Shown here piece after piece: positions 8,292 through 18,811 of a stretch of DNA of 34,225 bases (the stretch's first letter is position 1; the number at the start of each line of letters is the position of its first letter). Under the pieces are notes generated by a model that did not search any database, was not told the DNA's origin, and saw only the letters and a list, made by a program, of their open reading frames with translations. This DNA comes from an uncultured bacterium (GTDB taxonomy: Bacteria; Verrucomicrobiota; Kiritimatiellia; RFP12; UBA1067), in contig CADCAK010000022.1 of assembly GCA_902799385.1 (NCBI GenBank), positions 1 through 34,225 of the forward strand, read 5' to 3'. The position numbers were made by a program, and so were the translations under genes.

Positions 8292-9378
8292 GATAGGGTA
8301 TCCCGTGGCAATCGTCGAAGACGCGTTCGCCGAGGGGAATGCGACGCTCGCGGACGCGCTCAACGCCGTCGCCGGCGTCGGCGCGGCCAAGGTCGCGATC
8401 GTCGCCGACGCGAACGTCGTGCAGCGTAACGAGGGGCTTGGCCTCAAGATAGGGAAGTACTTCAAGGCGCACGGCATAACGCTTGCCGCGCCGCCAGTCG
8501 TCGTATCGGGCGGCGAGAAGATCAAGGCCGACGGCTTGCAGTGCGCGACTCTCGTCGCGACGTCGCTCATCGACGCCAGGATCGGCGCGAACGACGTCGT
8601 AATCGCGCTCGGCGGCGGCTCGGTCCTCGATGTCGCGGGCTACGCCGCCGCCCAGGTGCGGGGCGGGCTAAGGCTTCTCAGGATGCCGACGACGCCAGCT
8701 GCCATGATCGACGCGGCGTTTGCCGACTTCGCCGCAGTTGACGGCGTTGCGGTCAAGGACGCGCTTTCGGTGCGCTGCGTCCCGTACGCCGTCATCATCG
8801 ACCCGACCTTCGCGAACACTGTCCTCGACGGCGTGTGGTGGGCTGGCTTCGGCGAGGCGGTGCGATATGCCGCCGTGTGCGACGCCCCCCTCATGAGGCG
8901 CCTCGCAAAGCGCGCCGAGGCCATCAAGGCGCGTGACTTCGAGGTCATGCGCGACGTCGTGGCCGATTGTTTGAAGTCGAGGGGCGCGGCCCCGTATGTC
9001 CCGTTCGCGCAGTGGTGCGCGGCGCGGCTTGAGTCAATGAGCGGCTACAAGCTGCCGCACGGCTACGCGATCGCCATCGCGATATGCATTGACTGCGCGT
9101 ATGCCGTCAAGAAGGGGTACATGGACGAGGACGACCAGGAGCTCGTGTGCAGGGCGCTCGCCGACTGCGGCGCCCTCGACGGCCTTTCGCACAGCCACTA
9201 TCTCATCTCCAACCACGAAAGCCTGATGAAGGGCATCGACGCATGGGCGCTCGTCCATGGCTCCGAGGCGATACCTCTCCCGGGCGCACTCGGCAAGTCG
9301 GTCGAGGAGGGGAGTCCCGACCGCGCTGCATACGCCGAAGTTCTTGCTGATCTGCTTTCTGTCTCGCGCGGCGAGTGA
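8272..9378 (+). CDS. 3-dehydroquinate synthase-like protein with altered active site
   Basis: This 368-residue protein belongs to the sugar-phosphate cyclase / Fe-alcohol dehydrogenase fold. The NAD-binding GGGSVLDVAGYAAA segment is at about 114-127 and MPTTPAAMIDAA at about 138-149, as in AroB. However, the lysine-bearing SSVGGKTGVN loop of AroB is replaced by AAFADFAAVDG. The AEVIKYG motif has become GEAVRYA (E195 kept, Lys to Arg at 198). The GHTxGHAxE zinc motif is not recognisable, while a later His (H263, KLPHGYAIA) is kept. A true AroB uses Glu and two His to bind zinc, so normal dehydroquinate synthesis is doubtful. It may be a divergent cyclase or a dehydrogenase-like relative. The start is ATG 8272, preceded by GAGGAG and overlapping recN; the upstream ATG at 8251 is less likely. 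Confidence 0.75.
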   Translation: MARKKTEIGYPVAIVEDAFAEGNATLADALNAVAGVGAAKVAIVADANVVQRNEGLGLKIGKYFKAHGITLAAPPVVVSGGEKIKADGLQCATLVATSLIDARIGANDVVIALGGGSVLDVAGYAAAQVRGGLRLLRMPTTPAAMIDAAFADFAAVDGVAVKDALSVRCVPYAVIIDPTFANTVLDGVWWAGFGEAVRYAAVCDAPLMRRLAKRAEAIKARDFEVMRDVVADCLKSRGAAPYVPFAQWCAARLESMSGYKLPHGYAIAIAICIDCAYAVKKGYMDEDDQELVCRALADCGALDGLSHSHYLISNHESLMKGIDAWALVHGSEAIPLPGALGKSVEEGSPDRAAYAEVLADLLSVSRGE

Positions 9379-9383
9379 ATTTT

Positions 9384-9392
9384 TGGTAGAAT
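9384..9392 (+). promoter_or_regulatory. Extended -10 promoter immediately before bamA
   Basis: TGGTAGAAT, preceded by TTT, lies just after the stop of the AroB-like gene. Its last base is only eight bases before the bamA ATG at 9401. Transcription from it would begin at or within one or two bases of the start codon, giving a leaderless or nearly leaderless bamA mRNA. No Shine-Dalgarno sequence is present in the interval. Confidence 0.6.
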
Positions 9393-9400
9393 ATCCACTT

Positions 9401-11815
9401 ATGAAAACCCATATTGCGCTTATTGCGCTCCTTTCATCCGCGACCGCGTGGTCTGCGCAGGTCATTGATGTGAAGTTCAAGGCCCTCGACGGCTTTGGCG
9501 GCGACACTGGCTCCATAGCGAGCCGCTGCCAGACGAAGAAGGGCCAGGAATACGATCCCGCGATGCTGACCAGGGACGTCGGCGCCCTCAAGGACTCGTC
9601 CGAGTTCGAGGACATCTCGGCCGACGCGCAGCGCGTCGACGGCGGCGTGGAAGTCACCTTCTTCGTGAAGAGGAAGATGCGCTACAGCGCGCCCGCGACC
9701 GTGAAGGGTGCCAACGCCTTCAGCGTGTCCAAGATCCTCAAGGAGGCGGAGCTGAAGGTCGGCTACCTCTATGGCGAGGCCGATCTCGCCGAGGCGGCCG
9801 ACAGGGTCAGGACCGCCTACTACAAGAAGCACTACTACGACGCCAAGGTTTCGCCTGTCGTCGAGATGCTCCCCGAGGGCGACGGCGCGACGGTCACGTT
9901 CATAATCGACGAGGGCGAGCGCCAGAAGATCGGCTCGTACGTGTTCGCGGGCGCCACGGGCGTTTCGGAAGACGAGCTCAAGGAGGCGATCAACGCGCTT
10001 CCGTGGTGGAACCCGCTTGGCTGGTTCTCCGACGCCCCCGTCACGCCCGAGCAGCAGGCCCTGTGCGTGCCCAAGATCGAGGAGGTCTTCCGCAACCGGG
10101 GTTACCTCGACGTCAAGGTCTCGGGCCCGGAGCGCGTGATGCGCGGGGACGGTCGCGTAGACGTCCGCTTCAACGTGGCCGAGGGGCCGCAATACACGGT
10201 GGGTGAGACGAAGATCGTCGGCCTCAAGCGCTATCCCGAGGAGTCGGTGCGCGCCAAGAGCAGCCTTCCCGAGGCCGGGGCAGTCGCGGGCGCGAAGGCC
10301 CTCGCCGACGCCGCGCGCCGCATCGAGGTCGCCGTCGGCTCGGGCGACTCGGGCCTCGCCGACACGCACGTCACAGTCAAGCACTTCCCGTCCGAGTCCG
10401 ACCCTGTGGTCGCCAAGATCGTGTTCGAGGTCGCCGAGGGCGTCCCCGTCGTGATCAACAAGGTCGAGATTCGCGGCAACGACTATACGAAGGACAAGGT
10501 CATCCGCCGCGAGATCACCCTCGGGCCCGGCGACCGCATGCTCGAGGACCGCGCCGAGCAGAGCAAACGCAAGCTTGAGAACCTCGACTACTTCTCGCGC
10601 GTCCGCTACGAGCTTCTGCCGACCGACAGGGGCAAGGACGAGAACGGCGCCGAGTGGCGCGATCTCGTGTACGAAGTCGAGGAGAAGAACACCGGCAACT
10701 TCATGGTGGGCCTTGGCGCCGGCTCGGTCGACTCGGTCTATGCGTACGCCGAGGTGCAGCAGTCGAACTTCGACCTCTTTGCGCCGAGAAAGTTCTTCCG
10801 GGGCGGCGGGCAGAAGGGCCGCGTCTTCGTGCAGGCAGGCCCGCGCATCCAGAGCTACGAGGCGAGCGTGACCGAGCCCCACTTCCTCGACCGCTTCCTT
10901 GAGCTGACCGTCGAGGCATACCGCCGCAACAGGTGGTACGACGACTACGATGTCATCCGCTCCGGCGGCGGCGCGACGCTCGCCTATCCCGCCAAGGTCT
11001 GGAACCCCAGAAGCTTCTGGGACCCCCAGGCCGACAAGTACGTCTCGTTCGGCAAGTTCGGCGTGAGGCTCGGCGGCGAGTTCATCCAGATGGATGACGT
11101 CGAGAACGACTACTACGAGTACAAGGGCGTCTCGAAGCAGTGGCTCAAGGAGGAGGACCGCAAGTACGGCGACGCGGTCGAGGGCGTCGTGCGCCTCTTC
11201 TGGAGTCGCGACGACCGCGATAGCTACCGCGTGGCGACGCGCGGCTCGCGCTCGCAGGTCTACCTCGACGTCGGCGCTGGCGACAACGAGTTCTACAAGA
11301 TCGGCTTAAGCCACCGCCACTACTTCTCGCCGTGGAAGGGTGTCGTCTCGGGCGACAGCTGGCTCAAGGAGCACGTGTTCATGGTGGGCTTCCGCGCCGA
11401 GACGATCGACGGCTTCGGCTCCAACGACTACGTGCCGATCTACAACAGGCTGTTCCTCGGCGGCCCCAAGTCGATACGCGGCATTGAGTACCGCTACGTC
11501 TCGCCCTACATCAAGAAGGCCAACAGCAGGAGCGACTACATCCCGTGGGGCGGACAGACGCTCTTCTGCATGAACTTCGAGTACACGGTGCCGATCGTGA
11601 AGATGGTCCGCCTCGCGGCGTTCTCCGACCTCGGCAGCGTCGGCGAGGACGAGTTCGACTTCGACTTCAGCGACAACTTCGCGTGGACGGTCGGCCTCGG
11701 CGTGAGGCTCGACATACCGATGTTCCCGATCCGGCTCGACTTCGCGACGCCCATCGAGAAGCCCGACCACTGCGAGGAGGAGGTGTTCTCGTTCTCGGTC
11801 GGCTACGATTTCTGA
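9401..11815 (+). CDS. bamA: Outer-membrane protein assembly factor BamA
   Basis: BamA (Omp85) inserts beta-barrel proteins into the outer membrane. The protein has 804 residues, near the usual 800. Residues 1-19 are a signal peptide ending in TAWSAQ. Residues about 20-425 hold consecutive POTRA domains, with typical strands such as YSAPATVKGANAFSVSKI and VVINKVEIRGNDYTKDKV. The C-terminal barrel begins near residue 430 with NFMVGLGAGS. The lid-lock motif (V/I)RG appears as SIRGIEYR at about 690. The last residue is Phe (GYDF), the expected BAM recognition signal. The open frame extends upstream to 9257, but the signal peptide places the start at 9401. bamA, ompH and lpxD follow one another as in many Gram-negative bacteria. 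Confidence 0.95.
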   Translation: MKTHIALIALLSSATAWSAQVIDVKFKALDGFGGDTGSIASRCQTKKGQEYDPAMLTRDVGALKDSSEFEDISADAQRVDGGVEVTFFVKRKMRYSAPATVKGANAFSVSKILKEAELKVGYLYGEADLAEAADRVRTAYYKKHYYDAKVSPVVEMLPEGDGATVTFIIDEGERQKIGSYVFAGATGVSEDELKEAINALPWWNPLGWFSDAPVTPEQQALCVPKIEEVFRNRGYLDVKVSGPERVMRGDGRVDVRFNVAEGPQYTVGETKIVGLKRYPEESVRAKSSLPEAGAVAGAKALADAARRIEVAVGSGDSGLADTHVTVKHFPSESDPVVAKIVFEVAEGVPVVINKVEIRGNDYTKDKVIRREITLGPGDRMLEDRAEQSKRKLENLDYFSRVRYELLPTDRGKDENGAEWRDLVYEVEEKNTGNFMVGLGAGSVDSVYAYAEVQQSNFDLFAPRKFFRGGGQKGRVFVQAGPRIQSYEASVTEPHFLDRFLELTVEAYRRNRWYDDYDVIRSGGGATLAYPAKVWNPRSFWDPQADKYVSFGKFGVRLGGEFIQMDDVENDYYEYKGVSKQWLKEEDRKYGDAVEGVVRLFWSRDDRDSYRVATRGSRSQVYLDVGAGDNEFYKIGLSHRHYFSPWKGVVSGDSWLKEHVFMVGFRAETIDGFGSNDYVPIYNRLFLGGPKSIRGIEYRYVSPYIKKANSRSDYIPWGGQTLFCMNFEYTVPIVKMVRLAAFSDLGSVGEDEFDFDFSDNFAWTVGLGVRLDIPMFPIRLDFATPIEKPDHCEEEVFSFSVGYDF

Positions 11816-11841
11816 CATACATGAAAATGGAGACGGCAAAA

Positions 11842-12408
11842 ATGAAGAAAATGATGCTCGGCATGATGGCCCTCTGCGCGGCTACCGCGTTCGGGGACAT
11901 GAAGATCGGCACGGTCGACATGATGGTGCTCGTCCGCAACCACAAGAGCTACGACACCAACAAGAAGGTGCTCCAGGGCACCGAGAAGGACTACCAGAAG
12001 GAGCTCGACTACATGCGGTCCGAGCTCGACGCGCTTCAGGACGAGGGCAAGAAGGTCGCCGAACAGGGCCGCAACCCGATGCTCTCGCAGGCCCAGAAGG
12101 ACAAGATCGAAAAGGAGCTGCTCGACATACAGAACAAGTTCGTCGCAGGGCAGCAGAAGCTCCGCACCAAGGCGATGGAGTCGCAGCAGAAGCTGCAGGA
12201 GCTCGAGACCCAGCTCCTCAAGGTCACGACCGAGGACATCCGCGCCGTCGTGAACAAGTTCGCCGAGGACAACGGCTACGACCTCATCGTCGAGTCCACC
12301 GTCACGGCGTTCGCCAAGAAGTCGCTCGACGTCACCGACGGCATCCTCAAGGAGATGGGCATCGATCCCAAGTACGCCAAGGGCAGGGGCAAGGATGAAG
12401 GCAAGTGA
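11842..12408 (+). CDS. skp: Periplasmic chaperone OmpH/Skp
   Basis: Skp holds unfolded outer-membrane proteins in the periplasm on their way to BamA. The 188-residue protein has a short signal peptide ([18 protein letters not shown]), then [11 protein letters not shown], the conserved first strand of OmpH proteins. A long charged helical region with many Lys, Glu and Gln forms the tentacles (about 40-135). It closes with the second-strand segment [11 protein letters not shown] chose ATG 11842 because GGAGA lies eight bases upstream; ATG 11821 in the same frame would add seven residues. The gene follows bamA by 26 bases and overlaps lpxD by 14 bases, so the three are probably co-transcribed. 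Confidence 0.9.
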   Translation: MKKMMLGMMALCAATAFGDMKIGTVDMMVLVRNHKSYDTNKKVLQGTEKDYQKELDYMRSELDALQDEGKKVAEQGRNPMLSQAQKDKIEKELLDIQNKFVAGQQKLRTKAMESQQKLQELETQLLKVTTEDIRAVVNKFAEDNGYDLIVESTVTAFAKKSLDVTDGILKEMGIDPKYAKGRGKDEGK

Positions 12409-13423
12409 GCTCGCCAATATCCTCGGCGGAACGCTGGAGGGAGAGGACGTTGAGGTCAGGGCCTGCGGCGGGCTTGAAGAGGCCCGTCCCGGCGACATCA
12501 GTTTCTGCAAGGACCCGAAGCACGTTAAGCTCGTAGAGTCCACGAAGGCGTCGGTCGTATTGCTACCGCCCGAATGGGACAAGGGCGCCCCGTGCACCGT
12601 GATCCGCGTCGTTGACCCCAACCGCGCCTGCATGGCGGCGGCGAAGCTGTTCGCCCCGCCCGATCCCGTGCGCGCCCCGGGCGTCCATCCGAGCGCGGTG
12701 GTCGATCCGTCCGTAAAGCTCGGCAAGGACGTCCACGTTGGGCCCTTTACGGTTGTTGAGAAGGGTGCCGAAATCGGCGACGGCGCCGTCATCGAGGCGC
12801 AGGTCTTCATCGGCGAGGGCTGCAAGGTCGGCGCGAAGACCCGCATCTACCCGCAGGTCACGCTCCGCGAGGGTACGGTCGTCGGCTCAAACTGCATCAT
12901 CCACTGCGGCGTAAGGCTCGGCGGCGACGGCTACGGCTTCAACAACGGCCGCCGCGAGGACGGCTCGGTGTTCATCGAGAAGATACCTCAGCTCGGCATC
13001 GTCGAGATCGGCGACGGCGTCGAGATTGGCTCCAACACGACGATCGACCGCGCGCGCATCGGTCGCACCTACATCGGCCCGATGACGAAGATCGACAACC
13101 TCGTGCAGATCGGCCATAACGTCAAGGTCAAGGGATATTCGGGGCTGATTGCCCAGTCCGGCATCGCCGGCTCGACCGAGATCGGCTACGGCTGCCTCAT
13201 CTGGGCGCAGGCAGGCGTCTCAGGCCACATCAAGATCGCGGACGGCGTTCAGGTGGGCCCGCAGGCCGGCGTCCCGCAGTCTTTAGACGGGTCGGTCAGG
13301 TATGTCATCGGCACGCCCGCCGAGCCAATGAAGGACTTCGGCGGTCGCGTCCTCGTGCCCAAGATGCTTGCTAAGCTCAAGGCCGAGGTCAAGGAACTCA
13401 AGTCCAAGGTCGCCGCGAAGTAA
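12395..13423 (+). CDS. lpxD: UDP-3-O-acylglucosamine N-acyltransferase LpxD
   Basis: LpxD adds the second acyl chain, from acyl-ACP, to UDP-3-O-acyl-glucosamine in lipid A synthesis. The protein has 342 residues, the normal length. The N-terminal uridine-binding domain (about 1-95) includes [14 protein letters not shown]. From about 97 a left-handed beta-helix of hexapeptide repeats follows ([19 protein letters not shown] and onward). The catalytic His is in QIGHN at residue 241, with the conserved GGDGYGF segment before it and a C-terminal helix rich in Lys. Its presence shows the organism makes lipid A. It overlaps the ompH end and touches the next gene directly. Confidence 0.95.
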   Translation: MKASELANILGGTLEGEDVEVRACGGLEEARPGDISFCKDPKHVKLVESTKASVVLLPPEWDKGAPCTVIRVVDPNRACMAAAKLFAPPDPVRAPGVHPSAVVDPSVKLGKDVHVGPFTVVEKGAEIGDGAVIEAQVFIGEGCKVGAKTRIYPQVTLREGTVVGSNCIIHCGVRLGGDGYGFNNGRREDGSVFIEKIPQLGIVEIGDGVEIGSNTTIDRARIGRTYIGPMTKIDNLVQIGHNVKVKGYSGLIAQSGIAGSTEIGYGCLIWAQAGVSGHIKIADGVQVGPQAGVPQSLDGSVRYVIGTPAEPMKDFGGRVLVPKMLAKLKAEVKELKSKVAAK

Positions 13424-13675
13424 ATGCCTGTCTACGTCTACGAAGCCGTCGAGCCGGGGAAAGGCTGCGAGAAATGCCGCAGCGGGTTTGAGGTGTCGCA
13501 GTCGATAAAGGACGACAGGCTTGCGGCGTGTCCCGAGTGCGGCGCGAAGATCCAGCGCATCATACAGGCCCCGGGCCTCGCGCACTCGAAGACCGATCTC
13601 CACTACCGCGCCAAGCGCGCGGGCTTCCATTCGCTCAAGCGCGTGAACAGGGGCGAATACGAGAAGATGTACTGA
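13424..13675 (+). CDS. FmdB-type zinc ribbon protein
   Basis: This small protein of 83 residues begins MPVYVYEA, typical of the FmdB/CxxC_CxxC_SSSS putative regulatory family. The four zinc ligands are C15, C18, C36 and C39, in the arrangement CEKC and CPEC. A basic tail with HYRAKRAGFHSLKR follows. The ATG directly abuts the lpxD stop, so translation is probably coupled. The family's function is not established; RNA or nucleic-acid binding is possible. Confidence 0.85.
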   Translation: MPVYVYEAVEPGKGCEKCRSGFEVSQSIKDDRLAACPECGAKIQRIIQAPGLAHSKTDLHYRAKRAGFHSLKRVNRGEYEKMY

Positions 13676-13687
13676 AAGGACGGCACG

Positions 13688-14188
13688 ATGGGAAAGTCTT
13701 TCTCCGCAGTTGCGCTCGCATTGGCGCTTTCTTGCGCCGCGTTTGCCGACGAGGGAGCGAGCGGTGAAACCGGCTGGTATTCTGGCGCGGCGGCGCAGCT
13801 TGTGTTGCCTCAGGGTGGTGCGCGCATGCACCGTATCGGCGGAGGCGCGGCGCGCGTCGGCTACTACTTTACCGACTCTCTCGCGTTTGAGGCCGAGGCC
13901 GCGTGGCTTGAGAATGTTGTGGGGCTCTCGGCGCGCGCCGTGTGGCATCTCCATGGCTGGGACGAGTTCAACATGCTCTTCGGCTACGAGCGCTTCGACC
14001 CATTCCTGACACTCGGCGCGCGCGGCTGGATGCATGGCGGGCAGGTCGGCCCGTCCGCCGGATTGGGCGCGTTCTACTACCTAACCGACTCCTGGGCGCT
14101 GCGCTTCGATGCGGACGCGACGATTGGGCTCGACACCGATGTCGAGACGGCATTCACGCTTTCCGTTGGTCTACAGTATTCTTTCTAA
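13688..14188 (+). CDS. Small outer-membrane beta-barrel protein
   Basis: This 166-residue protein has a signal peptide (MGKSFSAVALALALSCAAFAD). It is followed by alternating hydrophobic/polar strands typical of an eight-stranded barrel: ARVGYYFTDSLAFEAEAAW, PFLTLGARGW, SAGLGAFYYLTDSWALRFDAD and FTLSVGLQYSF. The C-terminal Phe fits BAM recognition. It resembles OmpA-like/OmpW-like porin-family proteins, but I cannot place it in a named subfamily. It lies 12 bases after the FmdB gene with AAAGGA upstream of the start, and so is probably the last gene of the bamA operon. Confidence 0.8.
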   Translation: MGKSFSAVALALALSCAAFADEGASGETGWYSGAAAQLVLPQGGARMHRIGGGAARVGYYFTDSLAFEAEAAWLENVVGLSARAVWHLHGWDEFNMLFGYERFDPFLTLGARGWMHGGQVGPSAGLGAFYYLTDSWALRFDADATIGLDTDVETAFTLSVGLQYSF

Positions 14189-14192
14189 ATCT

Positions 14193-14216
14193 CTCTGTGC
14201 CTCTGTGTCTCTGTGT
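14193..14216. repeat. Three tandem CTCTGTGY octamers
   Basis: CTCTGTGC, CTCTGTGT and CTCTGTGT follow one another exactly (14193-14200, 14201-14208, 14209-14216) in the 35-base gap before hslO. On the other strand it reads ACACAGAGACACAGAGG-like. I recall similar CTCTGTGTCTCTGTG words as dispersed intergenic repeats in many environmental bacterial genomes; this is recollection, not a search. Confidence 0.6.
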
Positions 14217-14223
14217 TAGAAAT

Positions 14224-15027
14224 ATGAAAAACTGCCGAGAGGAATGGTACGACAAAAACGCGAAGGTCGCGGTTACGATCGTTGACGTGACCGACGCAGC
14301 GCAGGCGCTCGCCCGAGGGCATCTCTGCGGGCCGACGAGCGCGTACTTTCTCTCCAAGGCGCTCGCCGCCGCCGCGCTTCTCGGAAGCGAAATGTCCGAG
14401 AAGGACGAGACGCTGATTCTCCAGATGAAGTGCAAGGGGCCTCTCGGCGGCTTCAACGTCGAATGCACTGCCGCCGGAACCCTGCGCGGCTACACGGAAA
14501 AGAAGACACTCGACGACTTCGACGGAATGGGCGTCCCCGATCCAAAGAAGGCGGTAGGCGAAAAGCAGCTGCAGGTCACGCGCTCCGTCCCCGGGCGGAT
14601 ACTCTCGCAGGGGATTTCCAATTCCTTAGACGGCTACCTCGCGGGGTCGCTCCAGCGCAAGGCCGTGATCTTCCTCGAAGCGGCGGTGAGCGACGATGTG
14701 GAGATACTTGAGGCGCGGGGCGTGATGGTCGAGGAAATGCCCGACGCGAAGGACATCGGCGTCCTCTTGGTCGACCTTCTCGGCAAGTCTCGCGCAGGCG
14801 CTCTCGCCGTCGCCTCGCGCAACATCCTCGGGAAGCTCGGGCTAAAGGGCGCCGAACTCCGCAAGACGGCTCCGCTTTCGTTCGCCTGCCGATGCTCGCC
14901 TGACCGGGCGATCTCCATGCTCGCGGCGCTGTCCGCCGAGGAACGCGCGGCGCTTCCGCCGACTATCGGCGTCACGTGCCACATGTGCGGCAGGACTTTC
15001 TCGGTCAACACGAGGCAGACGTCATGA
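14224..15027 (+). CDS. hslO: Redox-regulated chaperone Hsp33
   Basis: Hsp33 is a cytoplasmic holdase that is switched on by oxidation of its zinc-bound cysteines. The protein has 267 residues from ATG 14224. It shows the family segments KGPLGGFNVECTAAGTLRGY and VGEKQLQVTRS, and the C-terminal redox switch CRCSPDR...CHMCGR (CxC then CxxC). The frame is open upstream to 13942, but that part is a shadow of the preceding gene. No strong Shine-Dalgarno sequence is visible, and the CTCTGTG repeat lies just upstream. Its stop overlaps the next start as ATGA. Confidence 0.95.
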   Translation: MKNCREEWYDKNAKVAVTIVDVTDAAQALARGHLCGPTSAYFLSKALAAAALLGSEMSEKDETLILQMKCKGPLGGFNVECTAAGTLRGYTEKKTLDDFDGMGVPDPKKAVGEKQLQVTRSVPGRILSQGISNSLDGYLAGSLQRKAVIFLEAAVSDDVEILEARGVMVEEMPDAKDIGVLLVDLLGKSRAGALAVASRNILGKLGLKGAELRKTAPLSFACRCSPDRAISMLAALSAEERAALPPTIGVTCHMCGRTFSVNTRQTS

Positions 15028-17522
15028 AAAGCGCTACTGTCATTTCGGCGGCGGCCATGCTCGTTGTCTTCACGGCCATTGCAGCGCCCGCGAAGAAGCA
15101 CGAGAAGCCCTCTCCCCCAAAGAGCCACGACGGCGAGCGCTCTTCCGAGTTTCGCAACGGGACGACCACGAAGACTACTGCGGCCACGTTCAAGCCGACG
15201 CGAACGACTCCCGTGCAGACGGGCGAGTTCCAGGTCGATCTCGTCGTGATAGCGTTCCCCGACTGCCACCAGCCCGAATCCGCCGAGGCGGTTAGGTCGG
15301 CGCTCAACTCGTTTGACGGCTCCGCCACGATTGCCGACTACTACAAGGACTATTCGCAGGGCATTACGTGGCCAGTCCTCGACGTCTACCCCGCCGTCTA
15401 CATGGCGCCGCATCCGTTCGGCTACTACTGCCGCTGGAATACCTTCGGCAACCTTGTCGGCTATGGCGGCGACGGCGGCGAGCGGGCGCGCAAGCTTCGT
15501 GAAGACGCGCTCAAGTTCGTGCAGTCGAAGGGCCGCCTAAAGAAGAAGGGCGCGTATACGTGCTACGTCTACTGCAACACCGTGAACAAGGACCCCGAGC
15601 TCCTTGAGCGCGTTCTCCGTCCGCTCTACCCGCCGAAGCCGTCGCCGGAGGCCCTTCAGAGGGGGGCGGTGGACAAGCTCGCGGGATACGCCCCCAAGGT
15701 CATGTGGGCCGATCCGCTCTGGCCGAACTCGATTCCGCAGGTGACGTATCCGGGGAACGGCCGCACGCTCGTGCACGAGATCGGGCACTGCCTCGGCTCG
15801 CCGGACTACTACCACGCCTCCGAGGAGCACGACGGCGTGGAGGGCGCGCCGTGCCTTCCTTGGGACTACGGCCCCACCGGTCCCGCCTACTGCCGCTACA
15901 TCCACCACGCGTTCGTCCCAGCTACCGCATATCCCAAGATCGAGAAGCCGGGCGAATACACGCTCGGGCCCCGCTCCGCGAGGTTTCCGATGGGCAAGGG
16001 ATCCGAGGGGCTTCCACCGCTTGGTATCTTCGTGCCGTCAACGCACCCCAACTACATATACTATATCGAGTATTGCCACAACGAAAGTCCGCCCGTCGGA
16101 GACCCGTCGGCCGAGGGGCTTCTCGTCCATGTCATAAACGTCACGATGACTTCCCCGATGCTCGGGCCGCCTGACCTTTGCTACACCTACAGGACCGGCG
16201 ATCCCGACCACAAGGGCCTTGGCGACGGCGTCGCGTACCTAGGGCCGGGCGACAGATTCGACGAGAAGAGCGACCCAGCGGCGGTGCTCCCGAACTTCCT
16301 TCCCGCAGGAATCGCGATATCGTACATAAGGACCGATACTTCGGCGGGGACATGCACCTTCAAGCTCGACATGCCGGCGACAAAGTTCACGAAGCAGGAG
16401 CTTGACTTCTCGCTTCTCCCGCAGACGGAGCTTGTCTCGCTTGACGCGCCCATGCCGACGTCGTTCCGCGCGAAGCTCAACGTCAAGTACAGGGGTGAGC
16501 CGTTGCTGACGGAATATGGCTTTTGCTACGGGCTTAAGAAGGACCCGACCGAAAAGACGGGGAAGCTCTTCCCGCTCTACCACCGCGACCGCTACGAAGG
16601 GCGCATAATCGACTTGAAGCCGGGAGTCACTAACTTTGTCCGTGCCTACGCCCGAAACGCAAACGGCATAAGGTACAGCAAGAACCAGAAGGGCATCATC
16701 CTTCCCGCAGAGGGGACTGGCAGTGGCGATGTGACGCTTTTCTCCGATACCGACCACCTTCTTTCTACCTGGTACATCCAGAATCGGTATTTTGGACTTA
16801 AGGATGACGTATACAACTCGGCGAATCCGCTTTTGGCGCTGATGGCTATTGGAAACTACTACCGTGTGCTCCCTGGCACCGAGACTGGCAAGGGAGATTT
16901 CGACATGACACGCGTCCACTCGAATCCGACCGACTCGCGCCCGAAGTTCCGGCTTGCCGAAGTCAATCGGCTGCGCGGCGAGATGGAAGCTCTTGTCAAG
17001 GCGTCTGGGCTTGGCTTCCTCGACTTCGAGCAGGCGAAGGAGAGTGGCGACGGCAAGGGCAAGAAGAAGCCAGCGAAGCCGGCGCCTCGCACCACCACCA
17101 GGAGGAAGAAGGGCGAGCCTGAATACGGCAAGAACGCCGAGTGGGTGGCGAAATGCGCGGCGGCGCTTAAGATCAAGTCGCCCGAGACAGTGTTTTTCAA
17201 CTGCCCGACCGAGGAGGCGCTACTTGCGAAGAAGGACGAGATTCGCCGCTGGATACTTCTCTCGCAGCCCGTCATGCTCGTTCGCCAAAGCCGTCCGCTC
17301 AATGACGAAATCTCCCAGCGCTGGCCCCTGGACATAGCGATAATCGACGGGCTTGGCTTTGATTCTGAGACGTTCCATGTCGTCTTCCCAGGCGGCAGCG
17401 ACCGTGGCCGCAGGGAGCAGAAGGGCGGCTATCTGCATCTAGGCGAGCTGCTCTTCCGCACGTCCGACGCGATGCTCATGTTCTACCGCCCCGGCGCGGC
17501 AGAACCGGCGAAAAAGCGGTAG
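15024..17522 (+). CDS. Secreted M6-like metalloprotease with FN3-like domain
   Basis: This exported 832-residue protein has a signal peptide ([23 protein letters not shown]), then a charged, low-complexity linker to about 70. The catalytic region contains [15 protein letters not shown], with the zinc motif HEIGH at residues 251-255 followed by xxLGxxD. This fits M6 (immune inhibitor A-like) metzincin-type proteases. An FN3-like domain follows at about 475-570 (YGFCYG..., [17 protein letters not shown]). The last 260 residues are of unknown fold. Segments such as [18 protein letters not shown] and FHVVFPGG recall C39/papain-like peptidases, but no catalytic Cys stands in the expected place. 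A Lys-rich insert lies at about 675-700. The start overlaps the hslO stop (ATGA). The substrate is unknown. Confidence 0.8.
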   Translation: MKSATVISAAAMLVVFTAIAAPAKKHEKPSPPKSHDGERSSEFRNGTTTKTTAATFKPTRTTPVQTGEFQVDLVVIAFPDCHQPESAEAVRSALNSFDGSATIADYYKDYSQGITWPVLDVYPAVYMAPHPFGYYCRWNTFGNLVGYGGDGGERARKLREDALKFVQSKGRLKKKGAYTCYVYCNTVNKDPELLERVLRPLYPPKPSPEALQRGAVDKLAGYAPKVMWADPLWPNSIPQVTYPGNGRTLVHEIGHCLGSPDYYHASEEHDGVEGAPCLPWDYGPTGPAYCRYIHHAFVPATAYPKIEKPGEYTLGPRSARFPMGKGSEGLPPLGIFVPSTHPNYIYYIEYCHNESPPVGDPSAEGLLVHVINVTMTSPMLGPPDLCYTYRTGDPDHKGLGDGVAYLGPGDRFDEKSDPAAVLPNFLPAGIAISYIRTDTSAGTCTFKLDMPATKFTKQELDFSLLPQTELVSLDAPMPTSFRAKLNVKYRGEPLLTEYGFCYGLKKDPTEKTGKLFPLYHRDRYEGRIIDLKPGVTNFVRAYARNANGIRYSKNQKGIILPAEGTGSGDVTLFSDTDHLLSTWYIQNRYFGLKDDVYNSANPLLALMAIGNYYRVLPGTETGKGDFDMTRVHSNPTDSRPKFRLAEVNRLRGEMEALVKASGLGFLDFEQAKESGDGKGKKKPAKPAPRTTTRRKKGEPEYGKNAEWVAKCAAALKIKSPETVFFNCPTEEALLAKKDEIRRWILLSQPVMLVRQSRPLNDEISQRWPLDIAIIDGLGFDSETFHVVFPGGSDRGRREQKGGYLHLGELLFRTSDAMLMFYRPGAAEPAKKR

Positions 17523-17574
17523 GTCCCGCGATTCGGCCGGCGACTGCCCAAGCGCACCATGGGCGGACGATTTA

Positions 17575-17583
17575 TGGTATAAT
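17575..17583 (+). promoter_or_regulatory. Extended -10 promoter of kbl
   Basis: TGGTATAAT preceded by TTTA lies 40 bases before the kbl ATG, with no convincing -35 box. The start codon has a good AGGAG at 17611-17615, seven bases upstream, so this transcript has an ordinary leader. The preceding 50 bases hold nothing recognisable beyond a weak GCCCA/TGGGC hairpin. Confidence 0.7.
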
Positions 17584-17622
17584 TACCGACATACAGCACC
17601 AATACCAGTCAGGAGACAAGGA

Positions 17623-18798
<1,176 letters not shown>

Positions 18799-18811
18799 AT
18801 ACGGTCCGCGC

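Noticed and set aside
7130..8311. 393-residue minus-strand frame across recN
   Set aside because: It is a high-GC shadow of recN, Ser/Arg/Ala-rich without motifs, and fully covered by a confidently identified gene.
12905..13120. Repeated GGC/GCC-rich hexapeptide DNA as a CRISPR-like or tandem repeat array
   Set aside because: The periodicity is the left-handed beta-helix of LpxD; there are no conserved direct repeats with spacers.
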